From positions 27,605-91,604 of the forward strand of contig NZ_JAOWPS010000013.1 in NCBI RefSeq assembly GCF_025753795.1: DNA of 64,000 nt, read 5' to 3'. Positions 35,338 through 43,789 of this stretch are shown one piece after another (position 1 is the first letter of the stretch; every line of letters starts with the position of its first letter). The stretch comes from Mesorhizobium sp. YC-39 (lineage in GTDB: Bacteria > Pseudomonadota > Alphaproteobacteria > Rhizobiales > Rhizobiaceae). A program made the position numbers and the translations under genes. Under the pieces are notes generated by a model that saw only the letters and a program-made list of their open reading frames with translations, was not told the origin of the DNA and made no database searches.

Positions 35338-37167
35338 ATGAGCGATAACCATCCTGAGACGCTAACGGAGATTGTCGCGGCGCATCGCGCCGGAGCAATA
35401 ACGCCAGTGCAGACGATTGCGCGCAGCTACCAGCGGATCCGTGAGTATAACGATCCTGCTGTCTTCATCAGTTTATGCGACGAGAGAGATGCAGTCTTGC
35501 AGGCCGAGAAGCTCGCCATGCGGAAGGATGCCGCCAGCCTGCCGCTTTACGGTGTGCCAGTGGCGGTAAAAGACAATATTGATGCAGTAGGCTTTTCAAC
35601 TACTGCCGCCTGTCCCGGCTTCTCTTATACGCCGACACGCGATGCGACTGTGGTGGAGCGCCTGCGAGCCGCCGGCGCAATCATCATTGGTAAGACCAAT
35701 CTCGACCAGTTCGCGACCGGTCTAGTCGGCGTGCGTTCGCCTTATGGCATCCCCAGAAATCCGGTACGTGAGGATCTCATTCCAGGTGGCTCGAGTGCGG
35801 GTTCGGCAACGGCCGTCAGCGCGGGCCTCGTGCCGTTGTCGGTCGGAACTGACACTGCTGGATCCGGCCGTGTGCCGGCAATGCTCAATAATATCGTCGG
35901 GCTGAAGCCTAGTGTCGGTATGATCTCGACCGCAGGCATCGTCCCAGCCTGTCGCACGCTCGACTGCGTTTCGATCTTCGCGCTCACAGTCGACGATGCC
36001 ATGCTCGCGCTCTCCGTGATGGCAGGACAAGATCAGGCTGACCCGTTTTCGCGGGATCGGTCGCTTGGTGCGATGTTTCCGTTTCCAGCGAATCTTCGCC
36101 TCGGTGTTCCGCGCAAAGAGCAGCTGATTTTCTTCGGAGATAAGGAAGCGGAAGCAGCGTATGGCGAGGCACTGAGGCGCTGGACCGCGCTTGGCGCAAT
36201 GCTCATCGAATTCGATATCGAACCGTTTTATGAGGCCGCACGGCTGCTCTATGAGGGTCCGTGGGTTGCCGAGCGCTATCTCGTGATCCGCAACCTGCTC
36301 GCCACTGCGCCGGATTCTATCGATCCGGTGGTCCGGGAAATTACCGCCGCCGGCGCGCAGTTCACGGCCACCGACGCATTTTCCGCATTCTACCGTCTCC
36401 GGGATCTGCGCAAAATCACTGAGCTGACTTTTGCAGATCTGGATGCCGTAGTGCTGCCCACCGCACCCACAGTATACTCGACCGTGCAGGTGCTCGCGAA
36501 TCCGATCGAACTCAACAGCCGGCTCGGCACCTACACCAATTTCGCCAATCTGCTCGACCTTTGCGGACTTGCGCTGCCGGCTTCAATACGGTCAGACGGG
36601 GCGCCGTTCGGCATAACCCTGCTTGCGCCGGCCGGTCGCGACGCGACCTTGGCTAGCATCGGGCGGGAATTCCATGCCGACACGAGACTCGGCGTTGGTG
36701 CCAAGGGCATTTCCCAGCCTGCACTTACGCCACTTCCGGCAAGAGGTGGCGACGATATTCCTATTGCGGTAGTCGGTGCGCATTTGTCGGGCATGGCACT
36801 GAACGGCGAGTTAAAGGTGCTGAACGGGCGCCTAATCGAAGCGACCAAGACCGCACCGGATTACAAGCTCTACGCGCTCGACACCACCCCGCCAAAGCCC
36901 GGCATGTTGCGGGTCGAAGCGGGCAAAGGAGCCGCTATCCAGCTTGAGATTTGGTCGCTGTCCGCGTCGGCCTTCGGAAAGTTTGTAAATGCCGTCCCGC
37001 AGCCGCTGTCGATCGGCAATGTCAAGCTGGCGGATGGCCGCCACGTCAAGGGTTTTATCGTCGAACCGGAAGCGCTTGGCGGTGCACAAGACATCACTGC
37101 TTATGGCAGTTGGCGCGCCTTCCTCGCGGCGGAGACAACTCACGACGACTCGCTTGTCAGGGCATAA
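35338..37167 (+). CDS. atzF: Allophanate hydrolase (amidase signature enzyme)
   Basis: 609 residues from the ATG at 35338 (MSDNHPETLTEIVAAHRAG); GGAG lies 15 nt upstream. The amidase Ser-cis-Ser-Lys triad is present: VAVKDNID (Lys), PGGSSAGSATA (cis-Ser) and GTDTAGSGRVPA (nucleophile). After residue 480 an extra C-terminal domain (IAVVGAHLSGMALNGELKVL, GKFVNAVPQPLSIGNVKLAD) matches the allophanate hydrolase C-terminal domain of AtzF and urea amidolyase, which helps release ammonia and CO2. The reaction is allophanate to two NH3 and two CO2. No urea carboxylase is present, so allophanate may come from another ureido or biuret route. Confidence 0.88.
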   Translation: MSDNHPETLTEIVAAHRAGAITPVQTIARSYQRIREYNDPAVFISLCDERDAVLQAEKLAMRKDAASLPLYGVPVAVKDNIDAVGFSTTAACPGFSYTPTRDATVVERLRAAGAIIIGKTNLDQFATGLVGVRSPYGIPRNPVREDLIPGGSSAGSATAVSAGLVPLSVGTDTAGSGRVPAMLNNIVGLKPSVGMISTAGIVPACRTLDCVSIFALTVDDAMLALSVMAGQDQADPFSRDRSLGAMFPFPANLRLGVPRKEQLIFFGDKEAEAAYGEALRRWTALGAMLIEFDIEPFYEAARLLYEGPWVAERYLVIRNLLATAPDSIDPVVREITAAGAQFTATDAFSAFYRLRDLRKITELTFADLDAVVLPTAPTVYSTVQVLANPIELNSRLGTYTNFANLLDLCGLALPASIRSDGAPFGITLLAPAGRDATLASIGREFHADTRLGVGAKGISQPALTPLPARGGDDIPIAVVGAHLSGMALNGELKVLNGRLIEATKTAPDYKLYALDTTPPKPGMLRVEAGKGAAIQLEIWSLSASAFGKFVNAVPQPLSIGNVKLADGRHVKGFIVEPEALGGAQDITAYGSWRAFLAAETTHDDSLVRA

Positions 37168-37372
37168 CAAATGCAATTTGGAGGCGGCTTCGTAACCAAG
37201 GCTCCAGGGCCTGCTCACTATGCGGCTCGCGCTCACTGCCCGAGCCTCCAAAGGTAGATAGCGCAAGCCTGATCGCCATGATCCTCTCGTGGAAAATGGC
37301 ACCCTTATCGGCCACGGCAGCAGCCCGCCAAAGGTCACCCCTAGCCGGCTTGCCATCGCCGACTTTTGTTGT

Positions 37373-37386
37373 ATACTAGATAGAAT
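37373..37386. promoter_or_regulatory. Candidate GntR operator upstream of the binding-protein gene
   Basis: ATACTA-N2-TAGAAT, preceded by GTTGT, copies the element before gntR with one mismatch in the arm. It lies 22 bp before the ATG of the solute-binding protein, where a repressor would block transcription. Confidence 0.6.
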
Positions 37387-37408
37387 ACTGCAAAAAAAGG
37401 GGAAGATC

Positions 37409-38980
37409 ATGAATGGCATAATATCCAACGTGACCCGCCGCGCCTTGCTTAAGACAAGTGGCGCGCTTGCTGGCGGTGTTTTGGCCGGCATGCCCTTGTC
37501 GCAAGTGATTTGGGCTGCGGAGGGCAGGGTGCTCAAGGTTCGTATGAATTTGGACATGACGTCATTGGATCCGGCTCACTACGTGAGCGATCGGGAAGTG
37601 GATGTTATGCACTGCCTCTATTCCAAACTCACTCGTTACAAACCTGGCTCCCAATGGGGCTGGGAACTGGAGGCGGCCGAGAAGATCGAGCAGGTCGATC
37701 CCACGCATATCCGCTTCCATCTGAAGAAGGGCATCAAATTCAGCGGCGGCTATGGTGAGATAAACGCCAAAGATTTTAAATTTTCCGTCGAACGCACTAT
37801 GCCTATCCCCGTTTGGGGCCCGCTCGATCATGTCGAGATCGAGGACGACTACACAGGCGTGATCGTATTCAAGACGCCATATGAGCCTGTTTGGTGGCTC
37901 CCGCTTCCACATGCCTCTGGTCAGATCCTTTCAGAGGCCGCCGTGAGAAAGGTAGTCAAGGATGGCGGCTCGTTCGGCATGAAGCCGCCAGCCTTCTCCG
38001 GCCCCTATATGCTGGCCGAATGGAAGGCGAACGAGTTTACGTTGTTGACACGCAATCCCGAGTGGTCGGGACCTAAGCCAGGTTTTGACGAGATCCGAAT
38101 ATTACCGATTGGCGACGACAAGGCGGCTGAGCGCGCTTATCAGGCGGGCGATGTCGATTTTACGTTCATCAGTCCGGAGTCAGTCTCAAATTTTAAAAGC
38201 AATCCGCCGCCCGATACGAAGATCGAGGTTATGCCGTCGATCGATTATGACTGGCTCGGCTTGAATGTGGACCATCCGAAACTGAAGGACATCAATGTCC
38301 GAAAAGCGGTCCAATGGGCGATCAATGTGCCGCAGATCCTGGACGCTGCCTACGCAGGAGAGGCCAAGGTCGCAACCGGCACCATCGCTCCGGGTCTAGT
38401 GGGACACCGCGAGACAGCCCTCATTCCACCGGAAGGAGATCTCGCCAAGGCCAAGGTCTTCCTCGAAAAGGCCGGTGTGAGCGATCTAAAGTTGACCATC
38501 GATTGCCTAAACGACAGCACTTCCACGACCATAGCCCAGGTGATTCAGGCGCAATTGTCGCAGATCGGAATCGCTGTCGAGGTCAATGCCCAGAATTCGG
38601 GTTCCTTCTGGACTCTCGGTATGGAATCGGAAGGCGACCGCTGGAAGGACTTGCAGCTTATTCTTAACGGCTATAGCGGCCTGCCGGATCCCCAATACGA
38701 AACCGCCTGGTTCACGACAGCGCAAGTGGGTGTTTGGAACTGGGAGCGCTTCCGCAGCGACCGCTTTGACGAGCTCGAGGCCAAGGCGGTTGCCGTCGCA
38801 GACCCGAACGAGCGTGCTAAGTTCTATTATGAGATGCAGGACATTATGGAGGACTCTGGCGGGTACCGGTTCTTGACCCATGCGCCGAGGCCAATCATGT
38901 CGCGCACTACTAAAATGCAAGCAGTGACTCGGCCGGACGGAACGCCGCTTTACCTCGATTTTAAACCAAGTTCGGCGTAA
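37409..38980 (+). CDS. Tat-exported ABC transporter substrate-binding protein (SBP family 5)
   Basis: 523 residues from the ATG at 37409, with AAAGGGGAAG upstream. The N-terminus VTRRALLKTSGALAGGVLAG is a twin-arginine signal with hydrophobic core. The mature part has the family-5 (DppA/OppA) order: LDMTSLDPAHYVSDREVDVM, AEKIEQVDPTHIRFHLKKGI, DFKFSVERTM, and the C-terminal YEMQDIMEDSGG. It would capture peptides or similar amino compounds in the periplasm. The permease and ATPase genes that should follow are broken, so it may now be an orphan or work with another transporter. Confidence 0.88.
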   Translation: MNGIISNVTRRALLKTSGALAGGVLAGMPLSQVIWAAEGRVLKVRMNLDMTSLDPAHYVSDREVDVMHCLYSKLTRYKPGSQWGWELEAAEKIEQVDPTHIRFHLKKGIKFSGGYGEINAKDFKFSVERTMPIPVWGPLDHVEIEDDYTGVIVFKTPYEPVWWLPLPHASGQILSEAAVRKVVKDGGSFGMKPPAFSGPYMLAEWKANEFTLLTRNPEWSGPKPGFDEIRILPIGDDKAAERAYQAGDVDFTFISPESVSNFKSNPPPDTKIEVMPSIDYDWLGLNVDHPKLKDINVRKAVQWAINVPQILDAAYAGEAKVATGTIAPGLVGHRETALIPPEGDLAKAKVFLEKAGVSDLKLTIDCLNDSTSTTIAQVIQAQLSQIGIAVEVNAQNSGSFWTLGMESEGDRWKDLQLILNGYSGLPDPQYETAWFTTAQVGVWNWERFRSDRFDELEAKAVAVADPNERAKFYYEMQDIMEDSGGYRFLTHAPRPIMSRTTKMQAVTRPDGTPLYLDFKPSSA

Positions 38981-39026
38981 GCGGTGGCTTTCGAGCCAAG
39001 GTATGTTGTTTTAGCTTTGTAGGAGG

Positions 39027-39200
39027 ATGGTCCTCGCGGTCACGATCATAGTGACCGCGATGGCGCTACTCTTCCTAATGATCCATGCGGTGCCTATGGC
39101 GAAGCTCGGCAGGATGAGATGAATAAATCCGTCCGAGAAGGTGTTGCCGACACCGATCGCCTGCAGCCAACGGAGGCTGACAGCAAAGATCAGCAAGGCG
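39027..39200 (+). pseudogene. DppB/DppC-type permease relic with internal inversion
   Basis: After AGGAGG the rightward frame gives MVLAVTIIVTAMALLFLMIHAVP, the usual first membrane helix of DppB-type permeases, and then breaks off. The next hundred bases read leftward as IFAVSLRWLQAIGVGNTFSD then FIHLILPSFAIGTAWI, an internal permease segment in the opposite orientation. Most of the gene is gone. This points to an inversion with deletion. Confidence 0.65.
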
Positions 39201-39204
39201 AATA

Positions 39205-39580
39205 GGTTGCTCGATTCTCTTCGTCTCCCACCACCTCGGCGCGGTGGCTGAGTTGTGCGACCGGGTCGCTGTCATGTATGCGGGCGAAGTGGTGGAGGAG
39301 GGAGCGGTCCGGGACATCTTCCACAATCCTGCTCACCCCTACACGCGCGCGCTGCTTGAGTGCGATCCCGGGCGTATCAAAAAAAAGCACGCGCACTTTG
39401 CCGACCATTCCGGGCGAGGTGCCCAGTCTTCTGGGCAGCAAGAAAGGATGCATTTTCCGCACACGTTGCCGACATGCGTGCGACCGCTGTGTGCAAGAGA
39501 ACCCGGGCGAGTACCGCATCGGCGTCGACCATGTCGCCCGATGCCATCTTCTCGACGAAGCGCGGTTGGTTTCGGCATGA
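39205..39580 (+). pseudogene. DppD-type ABC ATPase, C-terminal remnant
   Basis: It begins inside the ATPase with CSILFVSHHLGAVAELCDRV (H-loop) and continues AVMYAGEVVEEG, HNPAHPYTRALL. After a frame change near 39378 it reads LPTIPGEVPSLLGSKKGCIF then RTRCRHACDRC, the oligopeptide-binding zinc/Fe-S-like tail of DppD. Walker A and B are missing. It ends where the dppF-like start begins (overlapping). Confidence 0.7.
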
Positions 39581-40590
39581 GCGCGCTGCTTCGGGTTAAG
39601 GACCTACGGGTCCGGTTCCGTACAATGGGTCCGCTGAAGGCGCTGGCAACCGGGACGAAAGCCCCTTTCATCGACGCAGTATGCGGGGTGTCTTTTGAAA
39701 TCCGCAAGGGCGAGACGCTCGCCCTTGTCGGTGAAAGTGGATCGGGCAAATCCACGATCGCGCGCACGATAATCGGCTTGCAGCGGGCTGTTGGCGGCAG
39801 CATCTGCTTTGACGGACACGAAATTGAGGAAACCTACTTGCGGCGCATGGCGATGATGTTCCAGGCCCCCGTCGGATCACTCTCGCCTAGGCTGACCGTT
39901 CGATCGCTCTTGACAGAGCCTTTTCGGATCCACGGACTAAAGGATCGCGATGCCGGTGGCGAAGCGGAGCGCCTGTTTCGTTTGGTCGGCTTGCCGGCGG
40001 ATTTTGCTCGCCGCTATCCCCATCAGCTTTCCGGCGGTCAGGCCAGGCGCGTGGGCATCGCGCGAGCCCTTGCGCTGAATCCGGACTTGATTATTGCCGA
40101 TGAGCCGACCGCCGGCCTGGACGTCTCGGTGCAGGGCAAGGTGCTCAATCTTCTCGCGCGGCTTCAGGACGAACTCGGCATGGCGATCCTGATTATCACG
40201 CACAATCTCAATGTCGTGCGCCACATGACCGATCGCATGGCGATCATGCATCTCGGCCGCTTTATTGAGGTCGGCTCGACCGAGCGAGCACCCGCGTCAT
40301 CCCTACACTGAGGCGCTGCTTGCAGCCAATCCCGAGCCTGACCCGGATGCAGTACTCAATAGGTTCGAACTCAAGGTGAGTTGCCAAGCCTGTTGCGGCG
40401 GCCATCCGGCTGCGAGTTCCACACACGTTGTCGTTACGCGCAGGATATCTGTAGCCGCGTCTTCCCTGAACCTACAGCAAGCCCTGATGACGCGCATTAC
40501 AGCTTCAAATGCCATTTCCCGCTGGAGCGCGAAACCCCGATGGCAGCGAAAAATCGACCTCTGCTATACCGAGGCAGCTTGCCGGTTTAG
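39577..40590 (+). pseudogene. DppF-type ABC ATPase with two 3' frameshifts
   Basis: From the ATG at 39577 the ATPase core is intact: LALVGESGSGKSTIARTIIG (Walker A), LSGGQARRVGIARALALNPD (signature), LIIADEPTAGLDVS (Walker B) and IITHNLNVVRHM. This frame stops at 40311. The family's C-terminal tail continues in other frames as HPYTEALLAANPEPDPD and then SLLRRPSGCEFHTRCRYAQD to about 40590. The core may still be made as a truncated protein. Without permeases it is probably non-functional. Confidence 0.7.
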
Positions 40591-40866
40591 GTTGGCTACG
40601 AAATCAATTTGGTGGTTGCCTCTGCCGCGAAACCAGCCTGTAAGGGGGTGGTGTCCCTTTGCAGGAACGATGCTCTTTGTCCGCTGTTTACAGCCATGCC
40701 CGCCTATTGACGGAGGCTGAACAAGACCATGTTTGAGCAGATCCGTGCGGGTTCCGACGATCGCGCGCATGTATTCCAATCTGATGCCGCGCAGCGTTCC
40801 TATCTGATCGCGCGCAGGTGGAGCACCTGATCGTCGGGTCAAGATGTCATCGTATTTGCAGTCCGG

Positions 40867-41060
40867 TCAAGCGGCAGCGGAGATGGTCGACCTGCGCATG
40901 GATTCGCCGCTGAGTTCGAGCCGGTGAGCGTTGTGAATGAGGCGATCTAGTATGGCATCGGCGTAGGTGGGATCCCCGATCAGATCGAACCAACGGGCCA
41001 CCGGAAGCTGGCTGGTCACCAGCGTTGAGCGACGCCCGTACCGTAAGCGGTGCGCCAAGG
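40867..41060 (-). pseudogene. IS21 IstB-type helper ATPase remnant
   Basis: Leftward frame: YGRRSTLVTSQLPVARWFDL then GDPTYADAILDRLIHNAHRL and ELSGESMRR, the unmistakable C-terminus of IstB. The AAA+ core is absent and the IS66 tnpA gene begins next to it. Confidence 0.8.
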
Positions 41061-41099
41061 CACCTTGCAATGGACCGATGAACATGGAGTTTTCGGGCC

Positions 41100-41537
41100 A
41101 TGACATTGGAACATGCAGGGGGCGTTATGGTCGCCGAGATCAGCGGTGGCGCGGCGGCCGAAGATTGTGCAGCGATGCCCGGGCGCGTGCGGCAACGAAG
41201 GCTGTGGAGTTGCACCGAGAAGCGCGCGTTGGTCGACCTGGCGAGCGCGGCGGGGTCGTCGGTGCCCGAGGTCGCGGAGGCGTTCGGCGTAGCTCCATCC
41301 CAGCTCTATGCGTGGCGCAAGCAGATGGCCGGCGGCAAGATCGAGGCCGATGGGGCGATGGCAACTTTCGCGCGGATCGAAGTGAACGATCTGCCCGAGG
41401 TCGAGCGCCCCGTCGCCGATTGCCCGGACCCGGCCGGCAGGATCGTCGTGGCCTTTCCGAACGGCGCGCGATTGCGGATCGACGGGACCGTCGATCCGAC
41501 AGCGCTACGTATCGTCCTGGCGGAGTTGACCAGTTGA
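41100..41537 (+). CDS. IS66-family TnpA accessory protein
   Basis: 145 residues. WSCTEKRALVDLASAAGSSV then EVAEAFGVAPSQLYAWRKQM is a helix-turn-helix typical of IS66 TnpA, with a C-terminal beta region (RIVVAFPNGARLRIDG). IS66 needs TnpA, TnpB and TnpC. Here tnpB is truncated after 43 codons and tnpC is absent, so the element is dead. The start is uncertain and an internal one near 41127 is possible. Confidence 0.75.
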   Translation: MTLEHAGGVMVAEISGGAAAEDCAAMPGRVRQRRLWSCTEKRALVDLASAAGSSVPEVAEAFGVAPSQLYAWRKQMAGGKIEADGAMATFARIEVNDLPEVERPVADCPDPAGRIVVAFPNGARLRIDGTVDPTALRIVLAELTS

Positions 41538-41665
41538 TCACAGTGGTGCCGACCGACCGGATTTACCTTTGTTGCGGTGAGACCGATATGCGCCGCGGGA
41601 TCAACAGCCTGGCACGCATGGTGCAGCAGGTGCTCGCGCTCGACCCGCATTTATGCATCGGGTGA
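41534..41665 (+). pseudogene. Truncated IS66 TnpB
   Basis: A TTG start overlapping tnpA reads TVVPTDRIYLCCGETDMRRG then INSLARMVQQVLALDPH, the N-terminal third of TnpB (Pfam IS66 Orf2). It then runs into foreign sequence and a stop. The break at DPH marks the junction with the next element. Confidence 0.8.
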
Positions 41666-41670
41666 GATTT

Positions 41671-41729
41671 TGTGGCGGAGCCGTCCTGGCGCCAGCCGGG
41701 GTCTGCCAAATCTGGCTTCCTCCGCCACA
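41671..41729. repeat. Short inverted repeat at the junction of IS66 and recombinase fragments
   Basis: TGTGGCGGA (41671-41679) and TCCGCCACA (41721-41729) are perfect complements 41 bp apart. An inner GCCAG/CTGGC pair is also visible. The position just outside the recombinase 3' end fits a terminal repeat of a recombinase-in-trio (RIT) type element, but this is inferred. Confidence 0.5.
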
Positions 41730-41741
41730 TAATATTTTAGC

Positions 41742-42192
41742 TTAGATGCTGTTCAGCAGTTGCAGAACGGCATCGGTGGGCCGGAAGCGCGCCCCGTAAT
41801 TGCCCTCGATGCCCGCCTTTTCGAGTCCGTTGCGCATCATCTCGACATCCGCGGCGGCATAGCGGTGGGTGGTGGCGACCTGTGCGTGTCCGAGCCAGGC
41901 TTGAATCGTCAAAAGATCCACGCCGGACTGGAGAAGCTTCATGGCGAGGGAGTGCCGGAAGATGTGTGGCGATATGGGCTTTTCGGCCAAGTCCGGCCTT
42001 ATGGCCACTGCCTTGGCCGCCGCTCGTCGTACGATGTGGGTCGCCCCGAAGCGCGTCAGGCGCTCATTGTGGGCGCCGACAAAGATCGGTCGTGGTTCGT
42101 GGTTGGCGATACCGCGCTCGCGCAACAAGGCCGCCAGCGCTCTCGCCAGATCCTGAGGAACGGGGATGACGCGATCTCTGCGCCCCTTAGGG
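41742..42192 (-). pseudogene. Tyrosine recombinase, C-terminal fragment
   Basis: About 150 codons: PISPHIFRHSLAMKLLQSGV (H-x-x-R), IQAWLGHAQVATTHRYAAAD (GH and the nucleophilic Tyr). The core-binding domain and the first catalytic Arg are missing. The 5' side joins a nucleotide-cyclase fragment directly, so the recombinase was cut by rearrangement. It is possibly the third gene of a RIT element. Confidence 0.75.
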
Positions 42193-42527
42193 CTTGGCGA
42201 CGACGGCATGGAGCCGCTGGTTATGGAAGTCTACGCGGATTGCATCGGACGCGGCCAGAATGCGATGGACCGCTCGATAATGCAGGTTGAGGAAGCGCAG
42301 CGTTCGCTTGTGGCACGTTTCGCTTTCCGATTGCGTGCTTCTAGGATGCCTTTCAGGTTCAGGATGTCGACATAGAGGTGAACCGCATCCATGCGGTAGG
42401 CTTTGTTTGTCGGTATCGATGTCAGCGAGGTGTCTCGCTTGTAGTCCACCACGGTGACGGACGCGACTTCCTTGATCCGGGCGTCGATCGCGTCTTTGGT
42501 GCGATCCTATTTCCAGTTGTTCGACAT
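42193..42527 (-). pseudogene. Adenylate/guanylate cyclase-family N-terminal remnant
   Basis: The start MSNNWK is followed by an in-frame TAG. VASVTVVDYKRDTSLTSIPT then NKAYRMDAVHLYVDILNL lead into a frameshift, after which TCHKRTLRFLNLHYRAVHRI and RVDFHNQRLHAVVAKP follow. I associate this text with rhizobial class III cyclase-like proteins. It is cut off at the recombinase junction near 42192. Stop, frameshift and truncation together show it is dead. Confidence 0.65.
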
Positions 42528-42684
42528 ACCTACTCCTATCGACAAGGGCGCTTGGGATCGCCCAGCTACTTCGCAATGAAATTTGAGTTCACACCGGGGC
42601 GCCGCACGCGACGAAATCAATCTGGTTGGTTGTGCGGTCTTTCAGTCGCTCGGAATGCGTTCAATTCCCGATTTGTTCCTGTTG

Positions 42685-42724
42685 GCATTCCCGGGCGCGA
42701 AATGCGCCCGGGGAATGCGTTTTT
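42685..42724 (+). terminator. Strong rho-independent terminator
   Basis: GCATTCCCGGGCGC pairs with GCGCCCGGGGAATGC (one bulge) around a 5-nt loop, followed by GTTTTT. No rightward gene ends before it. Confidence 0.75.
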
Positions 42725-42916
42725 CGGCTTACCGCCGGAGGTGAGCAGACTTCGTGTGTCGAATGAGCGATCTACCTTGACGTTGAGCGAGATTCAGTGA
42801 CGCGTCAGGTCTTCCTTTATCTGTTAGGCCACTGCATCACTCACCCAAAGGGGCACATTGACGCCGATCCCTCAGGGGTCACTGTCCTTTAGCCAGTCCC
42901 TATGGACTGTTCCACA

Positions 42917-42947
42917 GGCCCCACCGGATGCAGGCGGTGGGCCTTTT
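42917..42947 (+). terminator. Second rho-independent terminator
   Basis: GGCCCCACCG pairs with CGGTGGGCC (one bulged C) around GATGCAGG, followed by TTTT. It lies about 230 bp after the first terminator with no recognised gene between. Confidence 0.65.
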
Positions 42948-43327
42948 GCATCGGCAATCAACGAAGGCGGTGATGCGCACTCTTGCCTGACCCAAACGTG
43001 GCCGACGAGGCTCCAACTTCCTCTATGCTGGTCGGCTACGATGAAGAACTGTTGTTTACCAATATATCCGTCTCCGACTTAGTAGCTGAAGATGCCGACT
43101 GACGTGCCCGGCCATATACATGCTCATTGCTTTTCTCCAGCCTATTCGCAACTTGTCGTCTCAAGTGCGATGATTTTGGGACGGAGCCGAAAACTCTGAA
43201 CGAAGAATATGTGCCGATCCGAGCAAGAGCCCGGCCAGAGCGGCCGTCCATTTTCTTCGCCAGTGCGATCGCCGTCGGAACTAACCCGGATGCTTGCCGG
43301 GGTGCGCTTGGCCGCTAGCTCTTTTCT

Positions 43328-43516
43328 TTAGGTGTCGGACTTGGCTTTGTTACCTTTCGAGGCCCAAGTGGCCCTAATTCGATCGCTGGCTTCAAGGTAA
43401 GACATGTCGAGCAAATAGGTCAGGAGGGTCTCACCGTCTGCCTGCACTATCTGACGAATTTCTCTCAACATTGCCTGGGCAAACTGCAAGTTCTCTAACT
43501 TTCTGGACTGTTGCAC
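43328..43516 (-). CDS. Small hypothetical helical protein
   Basis: 62 residues from a GTG (start uncertain; an internal ATG gives MLREIRQIV). The text LQFAQAMLREIRQIVQADGE then TLLTYLLDMSYLEASDRIRA is clean, amphipathic and helical with a Lys-rich tail. It resembles small conserved rhizobial proteins, but I cannot name a family. It stands alone among transposon debris. Confidence 0.5.
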   Translation of the reverse strand: MQQSRKLENLQFAQAMLREIRQIVQADGETLLTYLLDMSYLEASDRIRATWASKGNKAKSDT

Positions 43517-43789
43517 TGGAACCCCGCCTTCCGAACCGTTTGCTGAAACAAAGTTGAAACTCGCTCCAGAACCAGAAAATCTCCGAGAGCTATTCGAGTG
43601 CGTGTCAGAGTGCCTGACTTCGCCCTTGGTAAGGTCGGGATATCTCGATCTGACGCGTGGACCCCGATCACGGCATTTTGTCGCATGATCAATCTCTTCA
43701 TTTCTCCCGAACCACGCGAATCCGCCTCGATTCGAATGGCGGCTGGGAGTGCCCCTTCACGGATAATTTCATGAATGAAACTCACGTTA

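Larger units (their letters stand above)
42528..43327. other. Intergenic region with two terminators
   Basis: About 800 bp without a supportable protein gene. Two terminator hairpins (listed separately) point rightward, so a short RNA or a lost gene may have been transcribed from the left. The right half shows nothing I can name. Confidence 0.45.

Noticed and set aside
42630..42700. tRNA-like T-arm (GTTCAATTCC)
   Set aside because: Stem pairs do not form around the loop and no acceptor or anticodon arm is present.
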